DNA of 64,000 nt from Zonotrichia leucophrys gambelii (Eukaryota > Chordata > Aves > Passeriformes > Passerellidae), in the NCBI RefSeq assembly GCF_028769735.1, contig NC_088193.1, forward strand, positions 6,351,814-6,415,813, read 5' to 3'. Position 1 is the stretch's first letter; every line of letters begins with the position of its first letter. Below the pieces are notes generated by a model. It searched no databases, was not told the DNA's origin, and saw only the letters and a list, made by a program, of their open reading frames with translations. The position numbers and the translations under genes are program-made. Below are positions 32,641 through 45,458 of this stretch, piece after piece.

Positions 32641-32699
32641 TGTTGTTCATTTGACTCCTTCCCAGGGTGGCACTTGGGAGATGAGTCAAATGAACAACA
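32641..32699. repeat. 17-bp perfect inverted repeat
   Basis: Arms tgttgttcatttgactc (32641-32657) and gagtcaaatgaacaaca (32683-32699) around a 25-nt spacer. After a small bulge, ccca/tggg in the spacer can pair as well. Confidence 0.97.
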
Positions 32700-33881
32700 A
32701 CTGATGCTGCTGCAGTCACCAAATCCCCACTGGTTTACTGGGGCAGAGACAGTGACAGAAGTAGATGCTCACAGATTTGTTCTCTATTTAAACACATCTC
32801 TAGCCCCCACAATCTGCAATAAAGGAGCAAAGAGGGAATCAAGGAGGGAAGTCCCTTAGAACAGCTGCTGCAGGGCTGTGGTGGGTGCCACCTCTGTCCC
32901 TATCCCACATCCTCCTTGCACACTCTGCTTCATCCTTCATGCCTCGCTCGTCCCTGGTCACATTCCTCCCTTTTTGGCAGAAAAGCCTCAAACAGAGCTG
33001 AAGGCCTCTTAAATCAACGTCTTTCCTGACTCAGAAGCTGTAAGAGGATTCATTATTTATGTGGCAGAAACACAAAAGCTTAGCATATTTTAAGCTGTCT
33101 GAAACAACTTCAAGGCAACTCTTCCTCTGTCTTCTTTTTTTTTAACAAAACACATTGAGATGTCTCTGAACCGAGCAGCAGGGGGAAACTGTTTTTTTAA
33201 TTCCAAAAGATAAAATAATATGTACAGATTGAGGGAGGGAACGAAAAAACCCCACAATCTAGCTTGGGATCACCAAGGAATGGCCATCAGGGGATGTTGC
33301 CTGTTAGGTGTTGGCATAATCCTTGGACAAACTCTGCTGTGATGTGGCATTGATGTAATGGCAGTGGGAGAGGTCAAGGAGACAGCTCTGCTCCTTCACA
33401 AGCACATGCAGCTCTATCCTTCAGAGGCAGCAGCAGAGGAGGTGCTGGGTGTCTTTTTTTCCCCTCTTTCTCCCCATTTTTACATTTTCAATTTAGTCAC
33501 AGCATCTCTAATTTCCTTAGATCTGAAGCCACCTCGTGAGACTGGAAGGGAACGATATAGAAGAAAGATGAGGGGGAAAAAAAACCACCAGTAATCTTGT
33601 AAAAGTCAGTTTTGAAAAATCAATTTTCTTGTGTGACAAGATTTGCTTAAGGCTTTTCGTTCTGTGAAATCAGCCCATCATCCTGCGGGAACGCATGAAG
33701 GAAGTGGCAAGTGTGGTTTGGAATAACTCAGATTAAAGACTGCTAAATTAGGCACAAAAAGCTGCCACTTCTTGCAAAGGGAGAGGAGATCTGGCCAGAG
33801 GAGGCAAGGATGCTCCCTTCTGAATCTCATTCCCAGCTCCAGGAGCAAGTCTGGAAGGAGGGTGACTGAGAAGGCTGGGAG

Positions 33882-34010
33882 CACACACAACCACAGCCCC
33901 AAGGTCTGGAAATGAGATGGGGACAGGTTCACTCTAAGGCTGGAACACACACCCACAGCCCCAAGGTGTGCTGGAAATGAGATGGGGACAGGTTCACTCT
34001 AAGGCTGGGA
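33882..34010. repeat. ~64-bp tandem duplication, two copies
   Basis: Both units contain ccacagccccaaggt and gaaatgagatggggacaggt; the second has a 3-bp gtg difference. Confidence 0.9.
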
Positions 34011-35344
34011 AAGGGCTGGAGCAGAGTTTGGAAAACTCCCAATGCTGCTGACTCCTGGGATGCTGGCGATCCTGGCTGGGATGGAGATGAGCACCACCCA
34101 CCTTGGGGCACCCCAAGGTGTTTCTGTGAGCTCTCCTGGAACCCCCAACCCCCTCAGGCAGCCCCACCATGGCAGAGACTCCATCCAGCCCCGGGCTGGC
34201 TGCTCCATCACTCTGCTCTGGTACTTCCATCATCTCTGTGTCAGGGATGGTGCTCACCAGTACAAAGTGTTTTCCTTCCCCCCTCCTTTTCCCCCCTCCA
34301 TCAGACTCTCTCCCCTCTATTCTCTCTCCTGATTAGTTCAAGCTGCCTCTGAACATCTCCCACTCGCTTGTTCCCATTACCTTGACAAGCCAGGGAATGG
34401 GAAGACAAATCTCCCTGTCCTCACACCTCCGTGAGTGAAGGCTCTTCCAGCCCTGTCTTCCCAGTCTCACCTGCAACTCTGTGCCTTGGCAGAGGCCCCC
34501 TAGCAGCCCAGTCTCACTTCCCAGCTGCAGGGATAGTTGTGCCTTTTATTTTACTTTATTTCCTTTTTCTAAAGCCCGTCTCTCCACCTGCCACCAGCCA
34601 TGCTCTGCTCCCTGTCACAGAGAGCTGGCAGATGGGGCTGATGCATCATGAAGGAGATCTGAAGAATTCATTTCCTGGTATTTTTTTTTTTTCCTAGCTT
34701 TCATTTTCACTTCAGAGCAAAGGTCCAGTTGTCTGGGAGGAAGCTACAAAGACAAACCCAGGCAGGAAAACAGAGATAGTCAGGAAAAATGTTACAGTGC
34801 CGATAACTTGAGACCTCGGTGTGCTTTGCATTTATTTCAACTCCTGCTTTAGCTGCATTTTGCTATGTCTATAAATTAGATTTATTCTGTTACTGCTGTG
34901 AAATGCCTGCGGGCCCCTTCCCCACTGCAGCTTCTCTTCCCTCCCTGCCAGGTTTGGCCGGGGGAGCAGCAGGGGAGGTGGCAGCCCTGCCCAGGGACAG
35001 CAGATGGGCTGCCAGCGTCCTGCGGCTGGACAGACGGCAGCCACGGCCACTGCCGGGACACAGCAGATGGAGAGGGGGAGCAGGGCAACAAAAACTGCAC
35101 ACTGGCAGAAACGAGAACTTTCCCAGGCTGGGCTGGAGGAGGGAGCTGGCTGGGGGGGAGAAGGTCCAAAGTGTGCCAAGAAATGGCAGCAAAACCAAAC
35201 TGACCGTTCTGTTTCAAGATGCTGAAATGCCTCTGGTCTGGATCAGACGTGTTGAGCTGCTCCCCACCTCATCTCTCTGCAGCCTTCTGGGCACCCCTGA
35301 GACTCTGCAGAAGCTCTTGTGGGGCTGCCCAGAACAGAATTTGG

Positions 35345-35500
35345 GGTGGAATAGAATCCCAGATGATCCCATAGAATCCCAGAACAGTTTGAGTGGGAAA
35401 GGACTTTAATGCTCATTTCATTCCAACACCTTCCCCCAGACCAAGCTGCTCCAAGGCCCATCCAAACCAGCCTTGGAAGGGTCCCGGTGCAGTCCCTGGA
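35345..35500 (-). mobile_element. CR1 LINE 3' fragment
   Basis: Plus strand reads catagaatcccagaacagtt, then tgggaaaggactttaatgct: antisense CR1 3' end. Confidence 0.8.
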
Positions 35501-36574
35501 GGAGAAATCTGGGTGATTTTCCTGTGAGGGGACACTGAGTGCAATGGATGTGGAGAAAAGTGCCCGTGCACCCACAGACTTCACACCTTGTCTGCAGCCA
35601 CCAGGGCCCTGCAGCATTTCAAACCTTTGACAGTCCCTTTTAAATATTAAGACAGGTATGATTGTAATTTAATAGGAGTTAATATGGCAGATCTTCCTCC
35701 CTGGTTGTGGTCTTGGTGATCAGAAGCTCTGGGAATGCAAGGCACGAGGGGTTGGTCACTTTTATCCTGGGCCTTCCAGGAACAGGCAGAGGAATGCAAG
35801 GAACACAAAAACACTCCCAGGAGACACTTTTCAAAGCCACCAGAATTGCATATTAAAATATATCCAGGTTTTATGGTGCCAGAAGAGGGAAAACAGCCCC
35901 TGCTCTGGCTTGGCTGGAGGCAGTGCCCATTAAATGGATCATTTGCCACTTCTCTCTCAAAAGTTGCCAATGAAATCATTGCCCTGAATCTCTGATCAGC
36001 TTCCCACGATCCAATAATCCCTTCACAGCCTATGGATTTATTCCACACAGTGTGAATATATTCAGCTGTCTGGAAGAGGTAGGGACAACTCTGGTGTCAT
36101 GAAAGGGTGTTAAACCCCAAACAGGCTTTTCCCTGGCCTTTCAGCCAGAATAGGGATCTATGCACATCCAGAAGCTTGACTGACCAAGCAAAGAAGCAAT
36201 GGGGATCTAGCTGGAACAGAGACATCTTGCTCCCATTGTCTGGGGTGATTTCTCCTTCTGCTCATCCAACCTGGCAGCAGCAAACAATTCTTGTGACTCT
36301 TCCTTCCCCAGGACCTGAATTCCTTGATTCTATTATTGATATTATAGATCCTCATGCTCGGATGGAACAGGGTGCACCCATGCATGAGCCCAGCTCTCCT
36401 CCCTGCCTGGATGTGGGAGGCAGTTTTATTTCACCTTCCCTTTTAACCTGCTAAGGATGTATCCCTAGGGGCTGAGCTCTGGCATGGGAACAGGTCTGAT
36501 CCCTGGGAAGTGAGGGTGAGGAATTAGGGAAGGGATTCCCTGGAATTCCATGTGAATCAGTGATGTGGGAGGGG

Positions 36575-36825
36575 TGGAAACAGCCTCAAATTTCATCAAG
36601 GGAGGTTTAGATTGGATATTAGGAGACATTTCTTGACCAAAATGTGGGTGAGGCATTTGAACAAGACCGTGGTGGAGTTCCCATCCCTGGAAGAATTTAA
36701 AAGATGTGTGGATGTGGCGCTTGGGGACCTGGATAAGTGGTGGCCTTGGAAGTGCAGGGGTAAAAGCTGGACTCAATGATTTTAGAGAGTTTTTCCAACC
36801 TAATTGATTCTGTGATTCCACAACT
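36575..36825 (+). mobile_element. CR1 LINE 3' fragment, sense on plus
   Basis: Reads gatattaggagacatttctt, gttcccatccctggaagaat and ends ttgattctgtgattcc, the CR1 3' terminus in direct orientation. Confidence 0.88.
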
Positions 36826-39321
36826 TGCTAACCTTCATTCTGGGCTTCCCCCTGTGCCATAACCAGCCAGTCAGGGATGGCTGGAATGTCTCTTGGCTCT
36901 TTCCTTGGGATTTGTTTTGGAGGAGCTGGGTCTGTGTGCTGAGCCCACGACTGGCTGATGATGGAAGTGCTCCTGGCAGGGAGTTGGTCCATCCACCACA
37001 TCCACTAGGGCAGGGAAAGTGCAGTGATTCTGCCAAGCCAAGCAAGGGCTGAGCAGCTGCTCACTCCCTCCTCCATTCCCCATCCCTTTGATAAAGCTTT
37101 CCCAGATTTCTGCTGCTTTTCCTGCTCTTTGCCAGGCACCAAAGCAATGCTGAGCCACAAGGGAGCTGGTTCAAGTGTCTGAGCAAACTTCCAAGCTATT
37201 TCCAGCAGGACATGGGGCATGTGCTCTTGGAGGACTTGACTCCCCTATGGGATCTGAGGCATGTCATGAATAAATCTGGTGAGATGCCAGCAGGTCCCCA
37301 AATGCTGCAGACAAGGCTCAAAGGGTAAAGAGCAGCAAAGCTCTGTGGAGTTTGAATTTCTCCCCAGGTTTGTTCAAACAAGCTGTGGGAATGTGTCTCC
37401 GTGGGAGGAATGCCTCCAAGCTGCACAGTGTAAGGCAGGCAGGCCAAGCAGAGATGGTGCACATTGTGATGTTCTCTCTCTGTCTCACAGCTCCTTGATG
37501 TCAGGTGAAATCTTTCTGTATCTACCTGAACCCACAAAATTCTGCCACTTTTTTTCCCCAAGGCCAGCAGCCAAAACACCCCAGACCTGTACCTGGGCAT
37601 GTATGATCCTTGGAGACACCAAAGGCACTTGGGCTCTTCATCCACTTATTTTCCTAAAGCTGGGTGGGAAATGCCTATCCTATGGAGAAGAGTGGAGGAA
37701 CCAGACCAGGAAGCTTTTTCCTGTTGTCGTCCCTTTGTTTTCCCTGGGCAAAGCCAGGGGGAAGCCAGGACTGCCTCCCACCAGGTGTGTTCCAGCCCCA
37801 ATGCCTTCAAAGAAAACCTTGTTAAGAAGCAGTTGAGTTTGGATTAATATTTGATGAGCGACAGCGAGCTGCTGTTCAGAGATAAAACAGTATTTACTGA
37901 GCAAGGGCTTTCCTGCCTTCCTGAGCCAACAAACAAACAGCGCTCAGGGGGAAGCACGAGGAGGTGAGCACAGGGCATGCTGTGGGATGGCTCTGAGCTT
38001 GGGATGGCTGTGGGATGGCTCTCAGCGGGAGCAGGGGGATGGTGGGGCTGCCACTCACAGAGCTGGATTCAGGCAGCAGCAGGGATGGGTGGAATTTGCT
38101 TGGACTGCACTTGCTGTGATCCCAGTCTGGCTGTGGGATGGGAAGGAGTGGGGCAGCACCATCCCTTGGGTGGCTGACAAACAAATGTCCCCTGGCTCCT
38201 CCTGACCTCTGCTCCTGCTGTAGCACCTGCTGGACTTCTGCAACATCCCTCAGCCATGAAGAGCTGCTCGCAACTGCTGTGCTCAACACCTTGCAGCAGC
38301 TGGGAGGGCTGTCTCCCTCTTCCCAGATATGTCTGTGTGTCTGTCTGTCAGTCCCACGCTTTCCTTTGAAAGTGCAGTGGCCCCAGAGCTGCAGCTGGTG
38401 CTGGAGGGTGGCTGCACATGTCTCCCTCTGCCACAAAGATAACATTATTTGCAAAGGTCTCTGCCAGCCCTGGGGGTGAGAGCTCTGTGTGGATGCACAG
38501 AATGAGATTGGTATCACTGCCCTCCCTGCCTGCACCAGCTCCCCATCGCTCCACAAAAATAATCATCAGCTCAGGAGCCCCAAATGCTCAGGGACTCTGC
38601 CTCCTGCAATATTAAACCTTCCCATTTTCTTCTGCCACTTTAAAGATTCTCTTTCTTACTGCGAGTGATAAATAATAACAGCAAAAAAACACCCCACAGA
38701 CACACAACAGACATCAAAAGCCATGAGAAGATTGGCAAATAGAGAGATCTGAAGGGAGCAAAGAGGAGGCCTGGTTGGGAGTCGGTTCACGTCGCCCTGA
38801 CTTCTGCTGCTTCCCATTAATTTCACCCGCCATCGCAGGTACAGAACAACGGCGACAGCTAATTACTCTCCCTTTCCCCTTCCTGCCCGTTTGCTTGCAG
38901 CAAAAGAAAGCCTGTAAATTCCCAAACTCTCCCCTCCCCATCCCAGAGCTGTCCAGGAAGCTGCAGAGGTGTGTGGGAGGGGGTGTTGAGGTGGGATGTG
39001 CACCAGAGCCGTTTGCTGCTCCAGCCTGGCACCAGGATGCTGTGCCAGCAAACAGGCTGGCAGAGGCTGGCAGTGCCTCAGGGGAGGGGAGAGGAAAGGT
39101 TAATGTGGTCCCCTGCCACCCTTGGGACACCAGGGAGCCTCTTTGGGCTTCCAGCCCCATGTTCATGGTGCTAAAGCAGATGGGGACACATCCATGGAAG
39201 CGCTGCCGAGGAGCCCAGGTCCCCTTTGAGCCTTTTCCAAGTGGAGGGTGCTGCACTGGCAACACCCAGGGAGGTTTTTGGTGGGCTGAGTTGCTCCTCA
39301 GCTCCAAAGGGAACCTGACAG

Positions 39322-39360
39322 AGGTGGGATAAACCCAGGCCAGATGGGTTTATTCCACCT
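39322..39360. repeat. 15-bp inverted repeat, one mismatch
   Basis: Arms 39322-39336 (aggtgggataaaccc) and 39346-39360 (gggtttattccacct) around a 9-nt loop. Confidence 0.9.
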
Positions 39361-41371
39361 TAGGGGCTTATGGGTATAAGACCCTACAGAAGCTATAGGA
39401 TGTGTCTGTGCAAAGCTTGCTGTATGGAAGGAGGGAAAACACCCAAAGAGCAAACCCCTGCTGCCAGAGGGTTAATTCACCCTGTGCCAGGAACCCCTGC
39501 TCAGGATCACTGTGACACCTCACCAGCCTCTGCCCTCCCCTTCCTTTGGTGCCACTGGCCTGTCCTGTGTCCAAAGCAAGTGACAGCCCAAGTGACATTG
39601 TGGGCACGCAAACCTCCCTGGGGAAATGCTGCTCCTCAGCAGGAACCTGCTGCCAGCAAGGGAATGGGCTGGCATTTCAGCTCCAGCCTCCTCAGCTGGG
39701 GAAGGAGCACAGGAGCTGTGCCTCCAGCCCTGCCCCAGCCCTGCCTGCCTCCCAACATCAGGAGATGCCAGCAGGTTTTAGACAAGAGGGATTCTTGCTT
39801 GGAAAATGCCACTGAGGCCAAAGATTTTGTGAAAATCTGTCAGTTTTGAGAAAATGCCATTAACCCTCTGCCTTCAGAAGAGAAGACAAGGTGCAGGCTG
39901 GAACTTTCCACTCTGGCTCTGGGAGTGGATTGCTCTGAGGTCTCTTTTTCAACCAAGTTTTTCTTGCATTAAAATCGACCTGTGTATGATTATATAAGCA
40001 GGCATGAAGAAAACTTCCTAAGGAAAAAGCAGCTCAATTTAATCAAAACTATGTTCTCTATAGGGGCAGAGGGGCCTTTTCATCTCTTGGGAAATTGTGT
40101 TGAATGTTGTTTCTTTTCCCTTGCCCTCCTAACTAAGAGAATAGGAGGTCTGGGCTTAAAATCTTGGGTCAGCAGGACCACAGAGGTGGCTTAGTGGCTT
40201 CATCCTAACAAAGAGCCCAGTTCACGGATGCTTCCCAAGGGAACATCTATGGGTGGGATACTGGACCTCATGTGCTTTTCCCAGGAAGAAAACCCAGGAT
40301 GCAACCCCAATGCAAAACCTTTGGCTCCTCAAAAACTCCAGCAAGGTGAAGCTTGCTGCTATGTTGGTGGCAGGGATGGCCCTGCAAAGCTGACTGTAGA
40401 TTTATGGCCACAAAAGGGGATTTAGGTTGTTTAAACATTCTTCCTTTCTGTTCAGAGTTATTTACTGACAAACATATTGTGGGGGGGGATTAAAAATAAA
40501 TATTGTCTGAAGATCTGGGATCTCTGTCCAAGCATGAGGGAAGCCATAGGAGAGACATCAGAGTGGTCCTTGCCCAAGGAGGGGAAAAATAATCATGTTT
40601 CCTGTTGATTTTTTAAGGCAGAATTAAGTTCATTTTCACCAGTGGTAGGGTCCTGGGGATGGCACCAAGCTCACGTTCTCCTTCTCAAACCTCCAGATGT
40701 CCCAGGCCTGGAGTGTTACAGTTCCCATCCTTCTCTCCTGGCCAGTGTCAAGGTGCAGGGGGCTCCTTGCTTGGCTGACCCAATCCAGAGGGCTCCAAGC
40801 TTGAGTGCTGGAACATCTGCCACTTTTACATAGTGAAGAGCTTTGGGATCTTGTGGAAGGGAAACAAATCCCCCCTTCATCAATCAGAGCCTTTAAGCAG
40901 AAGGAAGCCTCAGCGAGCACTGCTGAGTCCTGTTTGCCTGTCACAGTGGTAGGGAAAAAGCCTCGTGTGAAGTTTACATGCTAAGGGAACTCAAGAAATG
41001 AAAAATCCAAAGTGATTGAATTTGTCATGCCTCTTTTTTTTTTTTCCTGCCCCGAACCCTTTTTATGGGAAAGCATAGCCTGAAAAACATGCAATTAGTT
41101 TTAAGAGTAAAGTCCATCATGAAATGAATCCCAAAGCCATTTGAAGCAAAGTAGAATCATGCAGGCTCAGGGGACAGGAAGGGTGACAAGACCTGTGGCC
41201 CCAGGATGGGTGAGAAGGGAGGAAGAGGGCAGAGGGGGGACAGCAAAAACCTGTGCTACCAAGATGGCAGCAAAGATGGGAGAGGAGTGTTGGATCCACC
41301 TCTGCTTGGCGGAGAAAATCAACTCAGCTTGGGTTGGGCATGGATCCCAAGGGGGGAAACAGCCAAGAGAA

Positions 41372-41640
41372 ATCACAGAATGCCAAAACAGTTTGGGCTG
41401 GAGGGGCCTTAATGCTCTTCTTGTTCCGACCCTGCCATGGCAGGGACACCTTCCCCTGTCCCAGGCTGCTCCCAGCCCTGTCCAGCCTGGCCTGGGGCAC
41501 TGCCAGGGATCCAGGGGCAGCCCCAGCTGCTCTGGGCACCCTGTGCCAGGGCCTGCCCACCCTCACAGGGAACAATTCCTCATTCTCAATATCCCATCCA
41601 TTCCTGCCCTCTGGCAGTGGGAGCCATTCCTCATGTCCAA
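41372..41640 (-). mobile_element. CR1 LINE 3' fragment
   Basis: Antisense CR1 tail beginning tcacagaatgccaaaacagt, with long identity to the 23226-23625 copy across the gccagggatccaggggcagc block. Confidence 0.92.
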
Positions 41641-42336
41641 AGTCCTTGTCCAAGGAAGTGGAAACCCTGGACTGGAGCCTTCCAGGCTGCTCCAGTGCAC
41701 AAGGGATCAGCCCAGCTGGGATCAGGGATGATGTGGAAGGTTCCTTTGTTGACAATCAGGCTGATGGAGCAGAAGTTTTGCCAGGGTCTTGCCACTGTCT
41801 GTTTCCTTGACCAGAGATGGTTGTTTTGCCTTGTACCAGAATCAGTCCTGGGGTAAGAACCACGTGGGTCCTTCACCCAGCCTGGCATGCACTTTGTTTT
41901 CCTTCCAGCTGTAAATATGAAACCAGGGCTATTTGTATCTTTGACATTAATTGACTTCTTGAATTAATAACTCTTCTGTGTAACCAGGAACACAATTACA
42001 GCTTTGTTGTGCTGGTATCCAGCTGGAAGGGATAGTTCCTACCCAGAAACTTGATTGTACTAATTAAGCTGCACGAGCCTAACAGGAGGAGGGTCATGGT
42101 ACCTGTCCCCGGAGGTGCCTCCTGTTATTATCCATGGATGGTTCTGCAGAGGCAGGATGGATGGAGAGCCTGTGTGTGCATGCTCAGCCCTTCGAGGCAG
42201 GAGGGGCGAGTGGCTGATGGATGAGGTAGGACAGGGCTGTACCTGTTACACAAAGCTCTTTTCTCCCAAAGTGTGCTGACAGCCTGCCCCGCTTCCCAGA
42301 GCCATATTTTGTCTGCTTAGACAAAAAAAAAAAAAA

Positions 42337-42990
42337 CTGTGATAGGAGGGGTGTTTGCTGATGCAGGAGACCTCACACCTGTGGAAACCCAGAACATCCC
42401 TCTGGCTGTCCAGGACGGCCAGGACCCTGCCAGGGGGCTCAGAGACCCTGGCACGGAGCCCAAAATGCCCCTGTGGGTTTGATTATGACCCATGGAGCAA
42501 ATTACCAACCTTAGATGAAGATCAGCAAGCCACGACAAATTAAGTAGAATGACAGTGAAGTTATCACGGGTGGAAAAGTAGATTTTAGGGTTTTTGGTAT
42601 GGGGGGGTTCAGGGGGCAAGATGGAGGGATCTGGGTGTGTCCAGCCTTTCTCCTTCTTCTTCTTGGCCTCCATCTTCTGCTGTGATGGTGGCACTTTGGG
42701 ATTGGTTTAGAGTAGAAGCTCACTGTCTAACATAGGTGATAGGTATTGAAAAGTAATTGTAAACATTGTACAGGTAGATTTTAGTATAAAGACATAACAC
42801 TGCCCCAGGGGAGGCAGAGTGCCTGGAACTGTCCTGCTGGATGGACCTCAGCAGCGCAGGGGAAAATTTTTTATGAATAAGATACAATAAACAACCTTGA
42901 GACCGAGAAATGAAGAGCTCCAACTCCTTCTTCGAGTGCTGGGCTGGGAAAAGAGACTTTTAACATTCTCGGGGTTGAAGTGACCAGAAA
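42337..42990 (+). mobile_element. Probable ERV LTR
   Basis: Starts TGTGATAGGAGGGG after an A run and includes a promoter-like tagtataaagacat, then AATAAA in gatacaataaacaacc, followed by gaagagctccaactccttct and ggctgggaaaagagactttt. Fragments with the same 3' words lie at 18738 and 56630. The 3' end and target-site duplication could not be fixed. Confidence 0.6.
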
Positions 42991-43067
42991 GGCCCTGAGA
43001 CACACCCAAAGCCAAGGGCCCATGGCAGTGACTCTGCTCTCCTGCCCATCAATCCCTGAGTGTGCAC

Positions 43068-43400
43068 TCACAGAATCTCCTGAGCTGGGATGTACCCACA
43101 GGGATCATCAAGTCCAGCACAGTCCCTGCCCAGACACCCCCAAGTCCCACCCTGTCCATCCCTGGCAGTGCTGTCCAAACCCTCCTGAAGCTCTGGCAGC
43201 CTCGGGGCTGTGCCCATTCCCTGGGCAGCCTGGGCAGTGCCAGCACCCTCTGGGGGAAGAACCTTTCCTGAAATCCAACCTAGACCTCTCCTGGCACAGC
43301 TCCAGCTGTTCCTTCAGATCCTTTACCTTGTCTCCAGAGAGAAGAGAGGACCCAGAGGGGCTCAGAGCTGGTAGGGACCCCATGCACTGCCTCACCCTAG
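43068..43400 (-). mobile_element. CR1 LINE 3' fragment
   Basis: Antisense CR1: tcacagaatctcctgagctg, then catccctggcagtgctgtcc and gaaatccaacctagacctct. Confidence 0.85.
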
Positions 43401-44046
43401 ACCTCCCTTAGCCAAACCAGACGCATTTCCTGATGCTCCACATCTCCTCAAGCACCTGTGCCCTGCTCTGAGCTCACCGTGGCCAGTGCAGGGGCACTGC
43501 AGACTGTGTCCTGCAGATGTGACCCCCTCACCCAGGGAGAATGTCCCACTCAAGGAGATCCCATCCCCTGTGTCCCCTCACACCTCTGGCACCTGCACCT
43601 CTGCTCTGGCCCCTCCTGGGCTCAGCTCCACCATGTTGGGCACAGAGAGGCCTATGGTGGCTGCTTAAGGGTTACAGGGAGATGGTGACGGAGCTGCTCT
43701 GTTCAAATCATAAAAGAGTGTGCAAAAAAGGGACAGGAATTCTCCCATAACAGACTTTTCACTCGGTGTGCATTGCTCACAATGTCCCCAAACAGATGGC
43801 ACTGCCAGCTCAGTGCCAGGCCTCTTAATCCACTCCAGGTGCCCATGAATCCCTGACTGGGAAGCTGTAGAAGGCAGCAGACACCTGGTGAGTGGCAGAA
43901 GAGGAGCCTCTCCATGTGCAACAGCACCATCGAGCCCAGAGTGGCACCAGGGAGCACAGAGTGGGGACAGGGACCCTGCCACAGCAGGGAGGGGGCTGGC
44001 TCCAGCCATGGCTACAGGGGCAGCAGAGGCCCTGGGGATGAGCCAC

Positions 44047-44091
44047 AATAACCCAAGCTATTATCTTATTTTATCTGCCCAGTTCTGTCAG
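44047..44091 (+). repeat. 45-bp dispersed direct repeat, copy 1
   Basis: Begins aataacccaagctattatct and ends ctgcccagttctgtcag. It matches 49035-49079 at 44 of 45 positions; the similarity stops sharply on both sides. It lies 142 bp below the donor of the 44234-44339 exon. Confidence 0.9.
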
Positions 44092-44232
44092 CACCAAGGG
44101 GTGAGAAACACAGGAAGAGGAGGAGGAAGGGCCATGAGAAACCACAGCCAGGGGCGCTGAGCTCTTCTGGGTCACCTGGAGGGGAAGGTGAGGTGCTCTC
44201 AGCAGAGGGCTGCACTGAGGTGTGCCAGCTCA

Positions 44233-44451
<219 letters not shown>

Positions 44452-44516
44452 TCACAGAATCCCAGAGTGGGTTGGATTGGAAGAGACCTTAAAGATCACC
44501 CAGTTCCATCCCCTAC
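44452..44516 (-). mobile_element. CR1 LINE fragment, part 1 (split by LTR)
   Basis: Antisense CR1 3' end: tcacagaatcccagagtggg, then ttggattggaagagacctta, stopping at ccctac, which is repeated beyond the LTR. Confidence 0.92.
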
Positions 44517-44901
44517 TGTGACCGTGTTCACAGGTGTCTGAGGATGAGGGGAGAGACGAGGATCTGACTCCATGTTTCAGAAGGCTTGATTTATTATTTT
44601 ATGATATATATTACATTAAAACTATACTAAAAGAATAGAAGAAAAGGTTTCATCAGAAGGCTAGCTAAAAATAGAATAGGAAAGAATGATAACAAAGGTT
44701 TGTGGCTCAGCTCTCTGTCCGAGCCAGCTGACTGTCATTGGCCATTAAATAGAAACAAACCAACATGAGCCAATCACAGATGCACCTGTTGCACTCCACA
44801 GCAGCAGATAACCATTGTTTACATTTTGTTCCTGAGGCCTCTCAGCCTCTCAGAAGGAAAAATCCTAAGGAAAGGATTTTTCATAAAAGATGTCTGCGAC
44901 A
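44517..44901 (-). mobile_element. Solo LTR, ~385-bp family, nested in CR1, perfect 6-bp TSD
   Basis: 385 bp starting TGTGACCGTGTTCACAGG and ending CTGCGACA on the plus strand. Perfect ccctac duplications lie at 44511-44516 and 44902-44907. It splits one CR1, so it is younger than that CR1. Sense orientation is the KIRREL3 strand. Confidence 0.95.
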
Positions 44902-45085
44902 CCCTACCATGGGCAGCGACACCTTCCACTAAACCAAGCTGCTTCAAGTCCTGCCAGCCTGGCTTTGAACACTTCCAGCTTCTCTGGAAAACCTTTTCAG
45001 GGCCTCATCACCCTCACAGGGGAGAATTTCTTCCTGAGATCTCATCTAACCCTGTCCTCTGGCAGTGGAAGCCATTTTTCAGTTT
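44902..45085 (-). mobile_element. CR1 LINE fragment, part 2 (split by LTR)
   Basis: Continues the interrupted element: accatgggcagcgacacctt, gcctggctttgaacacttcc and tctaaccctgtcctctggca. Confidence 0.9.
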
Positions 45086-45458
45086 AAAGCCATATAAGGT
45101 TTGTCAGACAAGCTGATGCCACGAACGCTGCTCTTCTCTTGAAGGGCTTCAGCAAATAAGACAGGAAGAAGAGCCACAGACACCATTTGATGTAACATTT
45201 CACTTGGAAAATGTGACTGCTGGCTCTGATTCTCATTTAAGGACATAAACTCGCCTGCTTTGAGACAGTCCAGTTTAATATCTTGCTGTATAACAATGAT
45301 TTTTTGTCTATCCTCTAACTTTAAAGTGGCATTTCTGCTCTTTCATCAGCCTAATCATCTCTGCCAAGGCCTTACTGGTGTCACAGGCTGCTCCAGTCTT
45401 CCAGCTGCTCCTCAGTTTCTCTCCTCCTTTTTACATGAGAAGCATCTAAATGCTTTAG

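Noticed and set aside
32106..32654. Frame with repeated heptapeptides
   Set aside because: The 21-bp tandem repeat stays open in all units because 21 is divisible by three; no start context or domain supports a gene.
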